From positions 1 to 59,862 of the forward strand of contig CAKSDC010000012.1 of the NCBI GenBank assembly GCA_934444765.1: 59,862 nucleotides of DNA. The letters are read 5' to 3'. This document shows positions 33,870-43,142 of the stretch, piece by piece (the stretch's first letter is position 1; each line of letters begins with the position of its first letter). The translations under genes and the position numbers were made by a program. The DNA comes from an uncultured Oscillospiraceae bacterium (GTDB lineage: Bacteria > Bacillota > Clostridia > Oscillospirales > Ruminococcaceae). The notes beneath the pieces were generated by a model. The model saw only the letters and a list, made by a program, of their open reading frames with translations, did no database searches and was not told where the DNA came from.

Positions 33870-34163
33870 ATGAAGTGTTCAAAATGTGGTTCGGAAAATA
33901 TCAATGGCACACACTGTCAATACTGTGGAAACCAGTACAAGTTTCCTACAAGTCTAACCGTTATTACTATAGTAACGCTAATACTCAGTAGACTATTTGG
34001 TATCATATGCCTATCTATAAATATGTTGGCTCGTCAATTCCTAAAAAAGGGCGACCTTGTACAGTATGAAAAGTATCTTAACGTATCTAAGATAGTGTGT
34101 ATATCAAGTTTAGTAGTAGCTATAATATTAAACGTGTTATATATATTCGTAAACATTCTATAG
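33870..34163 (+). CDS. small zinc-ribbon membrane protein
   Basis: Not recognised. 97 residues: an N-terminal zinc ribbon with CSKCGSENINGTHCQYCG (two CxxC pairs, residues 3-19), then two membrane helices (about 28-52 and 73-96) joined by a short polar loop. It sits 14 bp after pncA and 15 bp before pncB, so it is tightly held in the NAD salvage operon. It could help in nicotinate/nicotinamide uptake or simply be a regulator; nothing in the sequence decides. Confidence 0.75.
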   Translation: MKCSKCGSENINGTHCQYCGNQYKFPTSLTVITIVTLILSRLFGIICLSINMLARQFLKKGDLVQYEKYLNVSKIVCISSLVVAIILNVLYIFVNIL

Positions 34164-34178
34164 AAAGGTGATAATATT

Positions 34179-35621
34179 ATGTTGGATAATAGAAACTTAA
34201 CCATGTTAGTGGACTTCTACGAAATGACCATGGGTGACGGCTTTATCTACAGTGGCTACGCTGACAAAGTAGCCGTATTCGATATGTTCTTCCGTAAGTG
34301 TCCAGACAACGCCGGCTATGCTATATTTTCAGGTTTGGAACAGGTTATAGACTATCTTAAGAACTTAAAGTTCACCAACGAAGATATTCAGTACTTACGC
34401 TCTAAAGGGATATTCTCAGAGGAGTTTTTAGACTATCTAAAGAACTTCAAGTTCAGTTGTGACGTTTGGGCAGTACCAGAGGGTACGCCAGTATTCCCTA
34501 ATGAACCGTTGATTACCGTTAGAGGTCCAGTAATTCAGGCACAGTATATCGAAACTATGATACTACTTACTATAAACCATCAAAGTCTAATCACCACCAA
34601 AGCGGTTAGAATAGTAAAGTCGGCACAAGGCAGACCAGTTATGGAGTTCGGTTCAAGGAGGGCGCAAGGCTATGACGGTGCTATATACGGTGCAAGAGCC
34701 TCATATATTGGTGGTTGTTGTGGAACGGCTTGTGCGATAGCAGATAGACAGTTTGGTGTACCTGCTTTAGGAACTATGGCTCATAGTTGGGTGGAACTCT
34801 TCCCTACTGAACTTGACAGCTTTAAAGCCTACGCTAACAAGTATCCTAACGCTTGCACTCTATTAGTGGATACTTACAACGTCTTAAAGTCGGGAGTACC
34901 TAACGCTATCAAGGTATTCAAAGAGTTGAAGTCTAAAGGCTATAAAAACTTCGGCATTAGAATAGACAGTGGCGACATTGCATATCTAAGCAAAAAGGCA
35001 AGAAAGATGCTCGACGATGCAGGCTTACCAGAAGTCAAGATAGTAGCCTCTAACTCTTTAGATGAGTTTATCATCAAAGACCTTATAGAACAGGGTGCTA
35101 AGATAGACAGTTTCGGCGTGGGCGAAAGGTTAGTAACCTCTAAGTCTGAACCAGTATTCGGCGGAGTATATAAGCTATCGGCAGTATACGAAGGTGATAC
35201 CATAGTACCTAAGATTAAACTTTCCGAAAGTGCCGAAAAGATTATCAATCCAGCCTTTAAAGAAGTCTATCGCCTATTCGATAACGAAACGGGCAAAGCC
35301 ATAGCCGACGTAATCACTCTTAAAGGCGAAACTATAGACGATACTAAACCTTATACTATATTCCACCCTATACAGACCTACAAAAAGAAGAGACTTAAAG
35401 ACTTCACCGCTAAAAAGTTACAAGTTCCTGTATTCGTAAAGGGAAACTGTGTGTATAACTCCCCTAATATAGAAGATATCAAGCGATACTGTTCCGACCA
35501 ATTAGACCTAATATGGGACGAAGTTAAGCGTTTTGAAAATCCTCATGAATACTACGTAGACCTTTCAAAACCTCTATGGGATACCAAACAGACACTATTA
35601 GACCAATACTTTAACGAATAG
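34179..35621 (+). CDS. pncB: nicotinate phosphoribosyltransferase
   Basis: Makes nicotinate mononucleotide from nicotinate and PRPP (ATP-stimulated). 480 residues. Signature segments: MTMGDGFIYSG near the start, FGSRRAQGYDGAIYGARASYIGG near 150-172 (split for length), GTMAHSWVEL with the phosphorylated His near 207, and IRIDSGDIAYLSKKAR near 262. The operon pncA-orf-pncB gives the nicotinamide to NaMN route. No obvious terminator follows on the plus strand. Confidence 0.93.
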   Translation: MLDNRNLTMLVDFYEMTMGDGFIYSGYADKVAVFDMFFRKCPDNAGYAIFSGLEQVIDYLKNLKFTNEDIQYLRSKGIFSEEFLDYLKNFKFSCDVWAVPEGTPVFPNEPLITVRGPVIQAQYIETMILLTINHQSLITTKAVRIVKSAQGRPVMEFGSRRAQGYDGAIYGARASYIGGCCGTACAIADRQFGVPALGTMAHSWVELFPTELDSFKAYANKYPNACTLLVDTYNVLKSGVPNAIKVFKELKSKGYKNFGIRIDSGDIAYLSKKARKMLDDAGLPEVKIVASNSLDEFIIKDLIEQGAKIDSFGVGERLVTSKSEPVFGGVYKLSAVYEGDTIVPKIKLSESAEKIINPAFKEVYRLFDNETGKAIADVITLKGETIDDTKPYTIFHPIQTYKKKRLKDFTAKKLQVPVFVKGNCVYNSPNIEDIKRYCSDQLDLIWDEVKRFENPHEYYVDLSKPLWDTKQTLLDQYFNE

Positions 35622-35641
35622 TAACGTATATACCTTATCGA

Positions 35642-35680
35642 CAAAAAGTGCTACTTTCAATAACTTTTGAAAGTAGCACT
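35642..35680 (-). terminator. intrinsic terminator of glnN
   Basis: Perfect 14-bp stem AGTGCTACTTTCAA/TTGAAAGTAGCACT with a 6-nt loop and a minus-strand T-run (TTTTTG). Confidence 0.9.
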
Positions 35681-35714
35681 ATTACTATATACTTAACTCA
35701 AAATATTGAACATA

Positions 35715-37823
35715 CTATACCATAAATAGTAGGTCGGAGTAAGTTGGGAATGGCCATACAGTCTTAGGCATAATAACTTCAAGTTCATCAGCTATTGCAC
35801 GTAGTACGCCCATAGAAGCGAATATTTCATCTCTGTAGTATCTTGATAGAGTGAATATAGACTCTTCATGTTCAGATACGCCACAGAGTTTGCTTTCAAG
35901 GTCTTTAACTGCACCGTCTAACTGATTAGTTAGAGTGTCTATCTTCTTAGCTAAGGTTAGTTCGCAACCACCTTCAAGACCTACAGACTTCTTACCGTTA
36001 ATAACTTCGCATAGAGAACCAGTGTACTTAATGCAAGCTGGAAGGATTTGCTTATTAACCATATCTACCATAGTTAAGGCTTCGATGTTAATAACCTTGC
36101 TATAGTTTTCAAGTAAGATTTCGGTTCTTGCTTGAATTTCGGTCTTAGTGTAAACCTTAAACTTTTCAAACATAGTAACGTTCTTGTCGTCTGTATAGTG
36201 TGGTAGACAGTCTACAGTAGATACGTAGTTAGGAAGGTGTCTAACGTTTACGGCTTCTTCTACCCACTCATCGGAGTAACCGTTACCGTTAAAGATTACA
36301 GCCTTGTGTTCTTTAATAGTCTTAACTAATAGTTCGTTTAGAGCCTTGTCGAAGTCGTCAGCCTTTTCAAGAATATCGGCAAACTGTGAAAGTTCTTCAG
36401 CTACTATAGTGTTTAGCATAACGTTAGTACAAGAGATAGAGTCTGCTGAACCTAACATTCTAAACTCAAACTTGTTACCAGTGAAAGCGAATGGAGAAGT
36501 TCTGTTTCTATCGGTAGAGTCCTTTTTGAATGAAGGTAGAGCGTCTACACCGATAACGAACTCTTCATTTTTAGCCTTAACGGTAGTACCATTTTCAAGA
36601 GCGTCTAATACGTCTTGAAGTTCTTCACCGATGAACATGGAAATAATAGCTGGAGGGGCTTCGTTAGCACCAAGTCTATGGTCGTTACCTGCACTTGCAG
36701 CGGAAATTCTTAGTAGGTCGGAGTATTCGTGAATACCCTTAATAATAGCACATAAGAAAGTTAAGAACTGTAGGTTTTCAATAGGAGTAGCACCTGGGTC
36801 TAATAGGTTTTGACCGTCGTTAGAGGAAATAGACCAGTTATTGTGCTTACCAGAACCGTTGATACCTGCAAAAGGCTTTTCGTGTAGTAGGCATACTAAA
36901 CCATGTTCTAAAGCTATCTTCTTCATAACTTCCATAGTTAGTTGGTTTTGGTCTGCTGCTATATTGGAAGTAGTAAATACTGGAGCTAATTCGTGTTGAG
37001 CAGGAGCTACTTCGTTGTGTTTAGTCTTGGCAAAGATACCAAGTTTCCAAAGTTCCTTGTCTAAGTCCTTCATAAAGTCGGATACTCTCTGCTTGATGTT
37101 ACCAAAGTAGTGGTCTTCAAGTTCTTGACCCTTAGGGGCTTTAGCACCGAATAGAGTTCTACCAGTTAATATTAGGTCTTCTCTTTCGTCGTATAACTTC
37201 TTATCTACTAAAAAGTATTCTTGCTCAGGACCTACAGTAGTAGTAACTCTTGTAGCCTTAGTATTACCAAATAGTCTTAATATTCTTAAAGCCTGCTCGC
37301 TAACTATATCCATAGAACGTAGTAAAGGAGTCTTTTTATCAAGAACTTCACCAGTGTAAGAACAGAAAGCAGTAGGTATGTATAGAGAACCGTCTTTAAC
37401 GAAACAGTTAGAAGTAGGGTCCCAAGCAGTATAGCCTCTTGCTTCAAAAGTAGCTCTTAAACCGCCAGATGGGAAAGAAGAAGCGTCAGGTTCGCCCTTA
37501 ATTAGTTCCTTACCAGAAAATTCAAGAATTACACCGCCGTTAGGAGTTGGAGAGATAAAAGAGTCATGCTTTTCGGCAGTAACACCAGTCATAGGTTGGA
37601 ACCAGTGTGTATAGTGAGTAGCACCTTTTTCGATAGCCCAGTCTTTCATAGCGTTAGCTACTACGTCAGCAACTTCGATATCTAAAGGTGTACCAAAAGC
37701 CTTAGTCTTAGCTACAGCCTTATATACTCCCTTAGGAAGTCTTGCCTTCATTACATCATCATTAAACACTTCGCAACCAAAGTATTCTGCAACGTTTTGG
37801 GAACAACATTTTTCTTCAGACAT
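35715..37823 (-). CDS. glnN: glutamine synthetase type III
   Basis: Makes glutamine from glutamate, ammonia and ATP. The 702-residue length and the order of motifs define the large type III form: N-terminal VFNDDVMKARLPK, MTGVTAEKHDSF, TVGPEQEYFLVD (metal Glu), GINGSGKHNNWSIS (catalytic loop), GNDHRLGANEAPPAI, and NRTSPFAFTGNKFEFR near 470. The 340-bp upstream region has a perfect promoter and a large hairpin. The preceding gene on the strand, ftsZ, is terminated separately, so glnN is monocistronic. Confidence 0.96.
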   Translation of the reverse strand: MSEEKCCSQNVAEYFGCEVFNDDVMKARLPKGVYKAVAKTKAFGTPLDIEVADVVANAMKDWAIEKGATHYTHWFQPMTGVTAEKHDSFISPTPNGGVILEFSGKELIKGEPDASSFPSGGLRATFEARGYTAWDPTSNCFVKDGSLYIPTAFCSYTGEVLDKKTPLLRSMDIVSEQALRILRLFGNTKATRVTTTVGPEQEYFLVDKKLYDEREDLILTGRTLFGAKAPKGQELEDHYFGNIKQRVSDFMKDLDKELWKLGIFAKTKHNEVAPAQHELAPVFTTSNIAADQNQLTMEVMKKIALEHGLVCLLHEKPFAGINGSGKHNNWSISSNDGQNLLDPGATPIENLQFLTFLCAIIKGIHEYSDLLRISAASAGNDHRLGANEAPPAIISMFIGEELQDVLDALENGTTVKAKNEEFVIGVDALPSFKKDSTDRNRTSPFAFTGNKFEFRMLGSADSISCTNVMLNTIVAEELSQFADILEKADDFDKALNELLVKTIKEHKAVIFNGNGYSDEWVEEAVNVRHLPNYVSTVDCLPHYTDDKNVTMFEKFKVYTKTEIQARTEILLENYSKVINIEALTMVDMVNKQILPACIKYTGSLCEVINGKKSVGLEGGCELTLAKKIDTLTNQLDGAVKDLESKLCGVSEHEESIFTLSRYYRDEIFASMGVLRAIADELEVIMPKTVWPFPTYSDLLFMV

Positions 37824-37853
37824 GATAAAAAAATCCTCCTTAAAACAGATAAA

Positions 37854-37908
37854 GGCATTTCGATTAAGAATTTTTTATATTCTAAAAAACTCACTCAATC
37901 GAAACGCC
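37854..37908 (-). promoter_or_regulatory. hairpin in the glnN leader
   Basis: Minus-strand stem GGCGTTTCGATT/AATCGAAATGCC (one G-T/mismatch position) closing a 31-nt loop that itself can pair AGAAT with ATTCT. It lies about 15 nt before the ribosome binding site. ANTAR-type antitermination of glutamine synthetase is known in some Clostridia, but I see no U-run here, so the role is open. Confidence 0.55.
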
Positions 37909-37992
37909 ATTGTTTCAATAATAATATTAATATGTAATCAGAACACAAACCATATACTTAACTTTTTTAATAACTAACTGATTACACTATGA

Positions 37993-38021
37993 TTATATCA
38001 TTACTTTTTAGATTTGTCAAT
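37993..38021 (-). promoter_or_regulatory. sigma-A promoter of glnN
   Basis: Minus strand TTGACA, 17-bp spacer, TATAAT, both perfect. Confidence 0.9.
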
Positions 38022-38117
38022 AGTATTTTTAAAAAAATCTTGAAATAGCTAAAAAATTTTTTTTAAAAGTCTATATACGCTATAATAATACTATGCTACA
38101 AGGTAGTCATATATTAC

Positions 38118-38153
38118 TAAAAAGACTAACCAATATCAGTATTAGTTAGTCTT
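38118..38153 (-). terminator. intrinsic terminator of ftsZ and the dcw cluster
   Basis: 14-bp stem AAGACTAACTAATA with near-perfect partner TATTGGTTAGTCTT and a minus-strand T-run (TTTTTAG). Confidence 0.9.
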
Positions 38154-38163
38154 AATATAAGTA

Positions 38164-39351
38164 TTAATAGTCTAATAGTTTGTAGATATCCGATAAGTCG
38201 GTATCTTGGTCATCGTTAGTTGTCGGTCTGCTTGCTTGCTTAGGTTGAGGTTGTGGAGCAGACTGTACAGGCTTAGGAGCTTCTTGTACTTGTACTGGAG
38301 TAGGTTGTACAGGAGTAGGCTCTACTGGAATACTATTGCTGATATTAGATACTGGAGGTACAGGAACCGAAACGTCTTGACCTGCTATAACGTCAAAACC
38401 AGCAGCGATTACAGTAATAGTCATTTCGTCGTTCATATCTTCCTTGAATGCAGTACCGAATATACACTCTACGTCTGGAGCGGCAGAGTCTGTAATCATC
38501 TTAGTAGCAGTATCAACGTCGGAAGCCATAACGTCTTCGGACATTACTATGTTAATTAATAGACGCTTAGCACCTTCGATAGAAGTTTCTAATAGTGGAC
38601 TTGAGATTACTGCCTTAGCAGCTTCGGTAGCCTTATCCTTACCAGCACCATGACCGATAGCCATATGAGCGTATCCAGCACCCTTCATGATAGTAGAAAC
38701 GTCTGCAAAGTCTAAGTTGATAAATCCGTCGTCTACTATTAAGTCGGAAATACTCTTAACTCCTACTTTAAGAATATCGTCTGCTAAAGCGAACGACTCT
38801 TTCATAGTTAAAGGTTTTTCAAGACCTACCAATAACTTTTCATTAGGGATTACTATTAAAGAGTCTACATACTTTCTTAGTTCAGCGATACCCTTTTCAG
38901 CTTGAGCCATCTTAGCCTCACGTTCAAACTTAAAAGGTTTAGTAACTACTGCCACTGTAAGAATGCCCAACTCTTGAGCTATTTGGGCTACTACAGGAGC
39001 TGCACCAGTACCAGTGCCACCACCCATACCGGCAGTAATGAATATCATATCAGCATCTTTAATAGCATCTGAAATATCGTCTCTGTTTTCTTCTGCGGAG
39101 TCCTTACCAATAGCAGGCTTATTACCAGCACCTCTACCCTTAGTTAGTTTAACGCCTATTTGAATCTTATTGCCAGCACGTGACCTTTTTAATGCTTTAG
39201 CGTCTGTATTAATGCATATATACTCTATGTTTTCAACGTCGGAATCAACCATGCAGTCTAAAGCGTTACTACCGCCACCACCGACACCTACTACTTTTAT
39301 CTTCACATCTGGGTCAAAGTTATCATTATTTTCATAAACAAAACTTGCCAT
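38164..39351 (-). CDS. ftsZ: cell division protein FtsZ
   Basis: Tubulin-like GTPase forming the Z-ring. 395 residues: GGGGSNALD near 22-30, the tubulin signature GGGTGTGAAP near 107-116, T7 loop NLDFADVSTIM near 206, then a Pro/Gln/Val-rich linker (about 325-378, VQPTPVQ repeats). The extreme C-terminus reads DTDLSDIYKLLDY, which does not look like the usual IPxFLR-type tip that binds FtsA/SepF/ZipA. The ftsA gene, usually just upstream, is missing from the cluster. Confidence 0.96.
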   Translation of the reverse strand: MASFVYENNDNFDPDVKIKVVGVGGGGSNALDCMVDSDVENIEYICINTDAKALKRSRAGNKIQIGVKLTKGRGAGNKPAIGKDSAEENRDDISDAIKDADMIFITAGMGGGTGTGAAPVVAQIAQELGILTVAVVTKPFKFEREAKMAQAEKGIAELRKYVDSLIVIPNEKLLVGLEKPLTMKESFALADDILKVGVKSISDLIVDDGFINLDFADVSTIMKGAGYAHMAIGHGAGKDKATEAAKAVISSPLLETSIEGAKRLLINIVMSEDVMASDVDTATKMITDSAAPDVECIFGTAFKEDMNDEMTITVIAAGFDVIAGQDVSVPVPPVSNISNSIPVEPTPVQPTPVQVQEAPKPVQSAPQPQPKQASRPTTNDDQDTDLSDIYKLLDY

Positions 39352-39495
39352 TAAAAAATCCTCCTATATATATTTAAGTTTAATGTATATTTCCAAAAAA
39401 GAAAGAATAGTAAGCAATACATAACATACTATTATATTACCACAAACTCTAAAAAAATTCAAGACAGTTTTAAAAAAATATTAATACATATATTG

Positions 39496-40542
39496 TTAAT
39501 ACGTTTGAGTACCATATATTATAGTATCGTCGTCGGAAGTGTTATTGTAGTAAGCGTTAGTAGTACTTTGAGTATCGTTATAGGTATCTTCTAACGTAGT
39601 GGTAGTATCCATTTCGGAAGTATAAGTATAGCCATACTCATCGGTATAGTAGTATACTTCGGTAGTTTGAGTAGTACTATCGTCTGTAGAGTTAGCTGAA
39701 GTAGTAGTAATATCTTCTAAGTTTTGCATATACTTTTCGTACGTATCCTTATCTACAAAGGAGGCTACGTTGTTAGCAGAGTTATTGTTTATGAATATTA
39801 GATAGCCTGTCTTCTGTTCGCTGATATAGTCATCTATTACGGTAGCAGAGTATCTAATCTTATACTCTAAGTCGGAGTAGCTACCCAACTTGATATACAC
39901 CCTGTTAGAGTAGTTTACCATGATATCGTACTTATCAGTAATGTCTATGCTTACCACGTTAGATAGCATATCGTTATCTTTTAGACTGGAATATATAGTA
40001 TTCAGTATCTTAACTTTCTGTTCATCGTTAGAAGATACTTTAGTATTATTGTTTAGTAGAACGGGTTCAAAACCTACTACTTGCATAAGACCATCGTTAG
40101 AAGTCGTGTTAGTAGAAGATAGATTTTTAAGTCCTTCACTGGCTAATATGTAAGTACCGTCTTCAGCTAATACGTTCATAGCTGGAACGCTTGCTACCGT
40201 AACTATAGTTAGAGTATTAGGAAAGTCTTTTTTTATAGTAACGTCGTCTACATACATAAGAGTAGTTAGTATATTATTTTTAGCCTTGTCCGTATTAAGT
40301 CTAACTAAGTTGTCGCCCTTGTATACTTTAGAAGCCTCTACTATTTCGGAGGCGTTATATTCACTACTACCTTCCACACGGATAGTCTTAATGTTAAATA
40401 GCACCGTCATAGATAGCGTTAAACATAGTACTAATACTAACAATACCACTATAACGTAGCATAAAGACCTATACCTTTCACGTCTACGCTGACGCTTTAC
40501 GTTGGTAGTCTTTTCTATTGACGTTTTTTGAACTTCTTTCAC
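39496..40542 (-). CDS. ftsQ: FtsQ/DivIB-type division protein
   Basis: Bitopic membrane protein of the divisome linking FtsL/FtsB-type partners. 348 residues: a basic cytoplasmic N-terminus (KRQRRRERYR), one membrane helix (about 27-50), a POTRA domain (IKTIRVEGSSEYNASEIVEAS, about 52-120), a beta domain to about 255, then a tail of roughly 80 residues rich in Thr, Ser, Asp and Tyr. I prefer the GTG at 40542, which follows AGAGGTG; an ATG at 40557 would overlap that signal. Confidence 0.85.
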   Translation of the reverse strand: MKEVQKTSIEKTTNVKRQRRRERYRSLCYVIVVLLVLVLCLTLSMTVLFNIKTIRVEGSSEYNASEIVEASKVYKGDNLVRLNTDKAKNNILTTLMYVDDVTIKKDFPNTLTIVTVASVPAMNVLAEDGTYILASEGLKNLSSTNTTSNDGLMQVVGFEPVLLNNNTKVSSNDEQKVKILNTIYSSLKDNDMLSNVVSIDITDKYDIMVNYSNRVYIKLGSYSDLEYKIRYSATVIDDYISEQKTGYLIFINNNSANNVASFVDKDTYEKYMQNLEDITTTSANSTDDSTTQTTEVYYYTDEYGYTYTSEMDTTTTLEDTYNDTQSTTNAYYNNTSDDDTIIYGTQTY

Positions 40543-40587
40543 TATAGCACCTCTCACATAATATCTTTCTATTTTAGTGTTATGTAC

Positions 40588-40608
40588 GGAACAGCCTATA
40601 GCCGTTCC
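40588..40608 (-). other. intercistronic hairpin between murA and ftsQ
   Basis: 8-bp stem GGAACGGC/GCTGTTCC (one G-T pair) with a 5-nt loop, no T-run. Confidence 0.55.
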
Positions 40609-40619
40609 AAAGTGTAATA

Positions 40620-41876
40620 CTATACTCTTTTTATATCAGCACCTAAAGAAGATAGTACTACTTCTAAGTCTTGATAGCCTCTATCTATATAGTGTACGTT
40701 AGAGATTTCGGTAGTACCTTGTGCCGAAAGTCCAGCCACTACCAAAGAAGCACCACCACGCAAATCGGTAGCCGATACAGAAGTACCGTATAACCTATTT
40801 ACACCTCTAACTATAGCCAAGCTATTGAATACGCTAATATCTGCACCCATGCGAATGAGTTCGTCAGCGTGCTTATACCTACTATCAAATATAGTTTCCT
40901 CAAATATAGAAGTTCCATCACCTAAGCACATAACAGCCATTAACAGAGCCTGCATATCGGTAGGAAAGGCAGGATATGGCATAGTCTTTATACTTCTAAT
41001 GGAACGTATCTTTTTATTAGACTTAATATATAACCTATCGGTATAGGTATATACGTCGCAACCGAGTTCTTCAAACAGATTGATTAATAGGTCTATGTGT
41101 TCTATACTTACGCTATTAAGTAGCACTTCCCCACCAGATACGGCTACACAACACATATAGGTAACGGTAGCCACTCTATCAGGAATAATGGTATGTTCAC
41201 AAGAGTGTAGACTATCCACACCTTTAACATATATAGTACTCTCACCGTCCCCGAATATCTTAGCACCACAACTTCTTAGATAGTTAGCAAGGTCTACTAT
41301 TTCGGGTTCTCTTGCGGAGTTTTTGATAGTAGTATCACCCTTAGCTAATACGCTCGCTAACATTATGTTTTCGGTAGCACCTACAGAGGCGAACGGTAAA
41401 GTTATATTAGCACCGTGCAGACCGTTTTTAGCCTCACAGTGTATGTTGCCATACTCTTCCGTTATGCTAACGCCCATCTTTTTGAGTGCCAAAAGGTGCA
41501 TATCTATAGGACGTGAACCTAATTGACATCCCCCTGGTAACGATATAGTACACCTTCCGTACCTACCTATCAGTGAACCCATAAACAGTATAGAAGACCT
41601 CATCTCTCGCATTAGACTGCTTGGAATGTTCACGTTGGGATTAGTACCACTATTAGCCACTCTTAGCACGTCGCCATTGAATACACAGTGTACTCCTATG
41701 CCGTTTAGTATTCTACAAGATGTGTACACGTCAGATAGTTTTGGACAGTTATACAGTGTAGAAGTACCTTCCACTAATACCGTACCTGCCATTATGGGTA
41801 AAGAACTATTCTTAGCACCCTGAACTTTAACTTCCCCGAATAGTCTATTGCCACCGTTTATTAACAACTTTTGCAT
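40620..41876 (-). CDS. murA: UDP-N-acetylglucosamine 1-carboxyvinyltransferase
   Basis: First committed step of peptidoglycan precursor synthesis: transfers enolpyruvate from PEP to UDP-GlcNAc. 418 residues with KNSSLPIMAGT near 22-32, the catalytic-Cys loop PGGCQLGSRPIDMHL near 114-128, and DLRGGASLVVAGL near 369. The active-site Cys is present, so fosfomycin sensitivity is expected. A murA in the position where murB often lies is of note. Two murA paralogues are common in Firmicutes; this is one of them. Confidence 0.94.
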   Translation of the reverse strand: MQKLLINGGNRLFGEVKVQGAKNSSLPIMAGTVLVEGTSTLYNCPKLSDVYTSCRILNGIGVHCVFNGDVLRVANSGTNPNVNIPSSLMREMRSSILFMGSLIGRYGRCTISLPGGCQLGSRPIDMHLLALKKMGVSITEEYGNIHCEAKNGLHGANITLPFASVGATENIMLASVLAKGDTTIKNSAREPEIVDLANYLRSCGAKIFGDGESTIYVKGVDSLHSCEHTIIPDRVATVTYMCCVAVSGGEVLLNSVSIEHIDLLINLFEELGCDVYTYTDRLYIKSNKKIRSIRSIKTMPYPAFPTDMQALLMAVMCLGDGTSIFEETIFDSRYKHADELIRMGADISVFNSLAIVRGVNRLYGTSVSATDLRGGASLVVAGLSAQGTTEISNVHYIDRGYQDLEVVLSSLGADIKRV

Positions 41877-41964
41877 ACTATATATACACCGCCTTGAGAT
41901 ATACTATTTTAATACACTCTACAAAGCTATAATATGCAAAAGTTATACTATATGTTAAAGTATG

Positions 41965-43083
41965 CTACTTAGCTATAGACTGTATTACCTTCCAGATACG
42001 TTCGTTAGTATCCGAGATACTACAGGACTTAGCCTTTATACTCATTTCCTCTACTTTGGTAGGATTGGTAGATAGGTCTTTGATGTACTCTATCATCTTG
42101 TTAGGAGTAACGTCTTTCTGTTCTATAACTATGCCTGCTCCTGCATTACCGAGTACCATAGCGTTATAGTATTGGTGATTTCCTGCAACGTTAGGAGAAG
42201 GTATCAGTATAGAGGCTCTACCTACTGCTTCTATTTCAGCAAGAGTAGAAGCTCCCGAACGGCACACTACTAAGTCACAAGCTGAAAGGCAAGTATCCAT
42301 ATCGTTGATGTACTCTGTAATTCTAATACCGTTGCCGATTAGGTCTATGTTAGCGTCTTTCATAGCTTTAGGAAAACTCTCTCTACCCATACCGCCGTAA
42401 CCGTGAATGTGATTAATCTTAACACCACTACTTCTACTCCATTTGATGACTTCCGCCATAGTTTCGTTTATGCAACCTGCTCCCAAACTACCGCCAAAAG
42501 ATAGTATAGTAAAGCTATCGTCAAAACCGAGTTCTTTTCTTGCCTGTGCTTTAGACTTATTCATAAGTTGAGAACGTACTGGTAGACCAGTAACTACATA
42601 GTCTATGTTGCTATCGAAGTAGTCCATAGCCTCTTTAACGGTAAGCATTACCTTGTTTACCTGTTTAGAGAGTATCTTATTAGTCATACCGGGGTAGGCG
42701 TTCTGTTCGTGAATGGCAGTAGGAATGCCCATTTGCGACGCTTTTTGAACTACTGGACCGCATACGTATCCGCCCGTACCCACTACCACATCGGGGTTGA
42801 AGTTAGAGATAATCTCTTTAGCTCTGTGTCCTGCCGTAGTAAGGTATGCTAAAGTTTTAAAGTTTCTACCTATGTTCTTTAGAGTAAGTTTTCGTTGAAA
42901 TCCTGTAACCTTAATAGGTTCAAAGTTGTAATTAGCCTGTGGGACTAACTTAGCCTCCATACCAAAAGGAGTACCTGCGTATAGTATTTCGGAATTAGGT
43001 TCATGCTGTTCCACTATAGAAGCTATAGCTAAAGCAGGGTTTATATGTCCACCAGTTCCGCCACCAGTTACTAAAAGTTTCAT
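41965..43083 (-). CDS. murG: UDP-GlcNAc:lipid I N-acetylglucosamine transferase
   Basis: Adds GlcNAc to lipid I to give lipid II at the inner face of the membrane. 372 residues of GT-B fold: GGGTGGHINPALAIA near 7-21 (first Gly-loop), GTGGYVCGPVV near 101, HEQNAYPG near 123, FGGSLGAGCIN near 193 and VCRSGASTLAEIEAVG near 275 at the UDP-GlcNAc site. Located after ftsW as usual. Confidence 0.96.
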   Translation of the reverse strand: MKLLVTGGGTGGHINPALAIASIVEQHEPNSEILYAGTPFGMEAKLVPQANYNFEPIKVTGFQRKLTLKNIGRNFKTLAYLTTAGHRAKEIISNFNPDVVVGTGGYVCGPVVQKASQMGIPTAIHEQNAYPGMTNKILSKQVNKVMLTVKEAMDYFDSNIDYVVTGLPVRSQLMNKSKAQARKELGFDDSFTILSFGGSLGAGCINETMAEVIKWSRSSGVKINHIHGYGGMGRESFPKAMKDANIDLIGNGIRITEYINDMDTCLSACDLVVCRSGASTLAEIEAVGRASILIPSPNVAGNHQYYNAMVLGNAGAGIVIEQKDVTPNKMIEYIKDLSTNPTKVEEMSIKAKSCSISDTNERIWKVIQSIAK

Positions 43084-43142
43084 AATACTAAAAAACCTCC
43101 ATGTATATATAGTACTGATATATAATTATATCACATAGCAGA

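Larger units (their letters stand above)
37824..38163. other. intergenic region with glnN promoter, leader hairpin and ftsZ terminator
   Basis: 340 bp without a gene. From right to left: ftsZ terminator, AT-rich DNA, glnN promoter, then a leader of about 160 nt with a hairpin. Confidence 0.8.
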
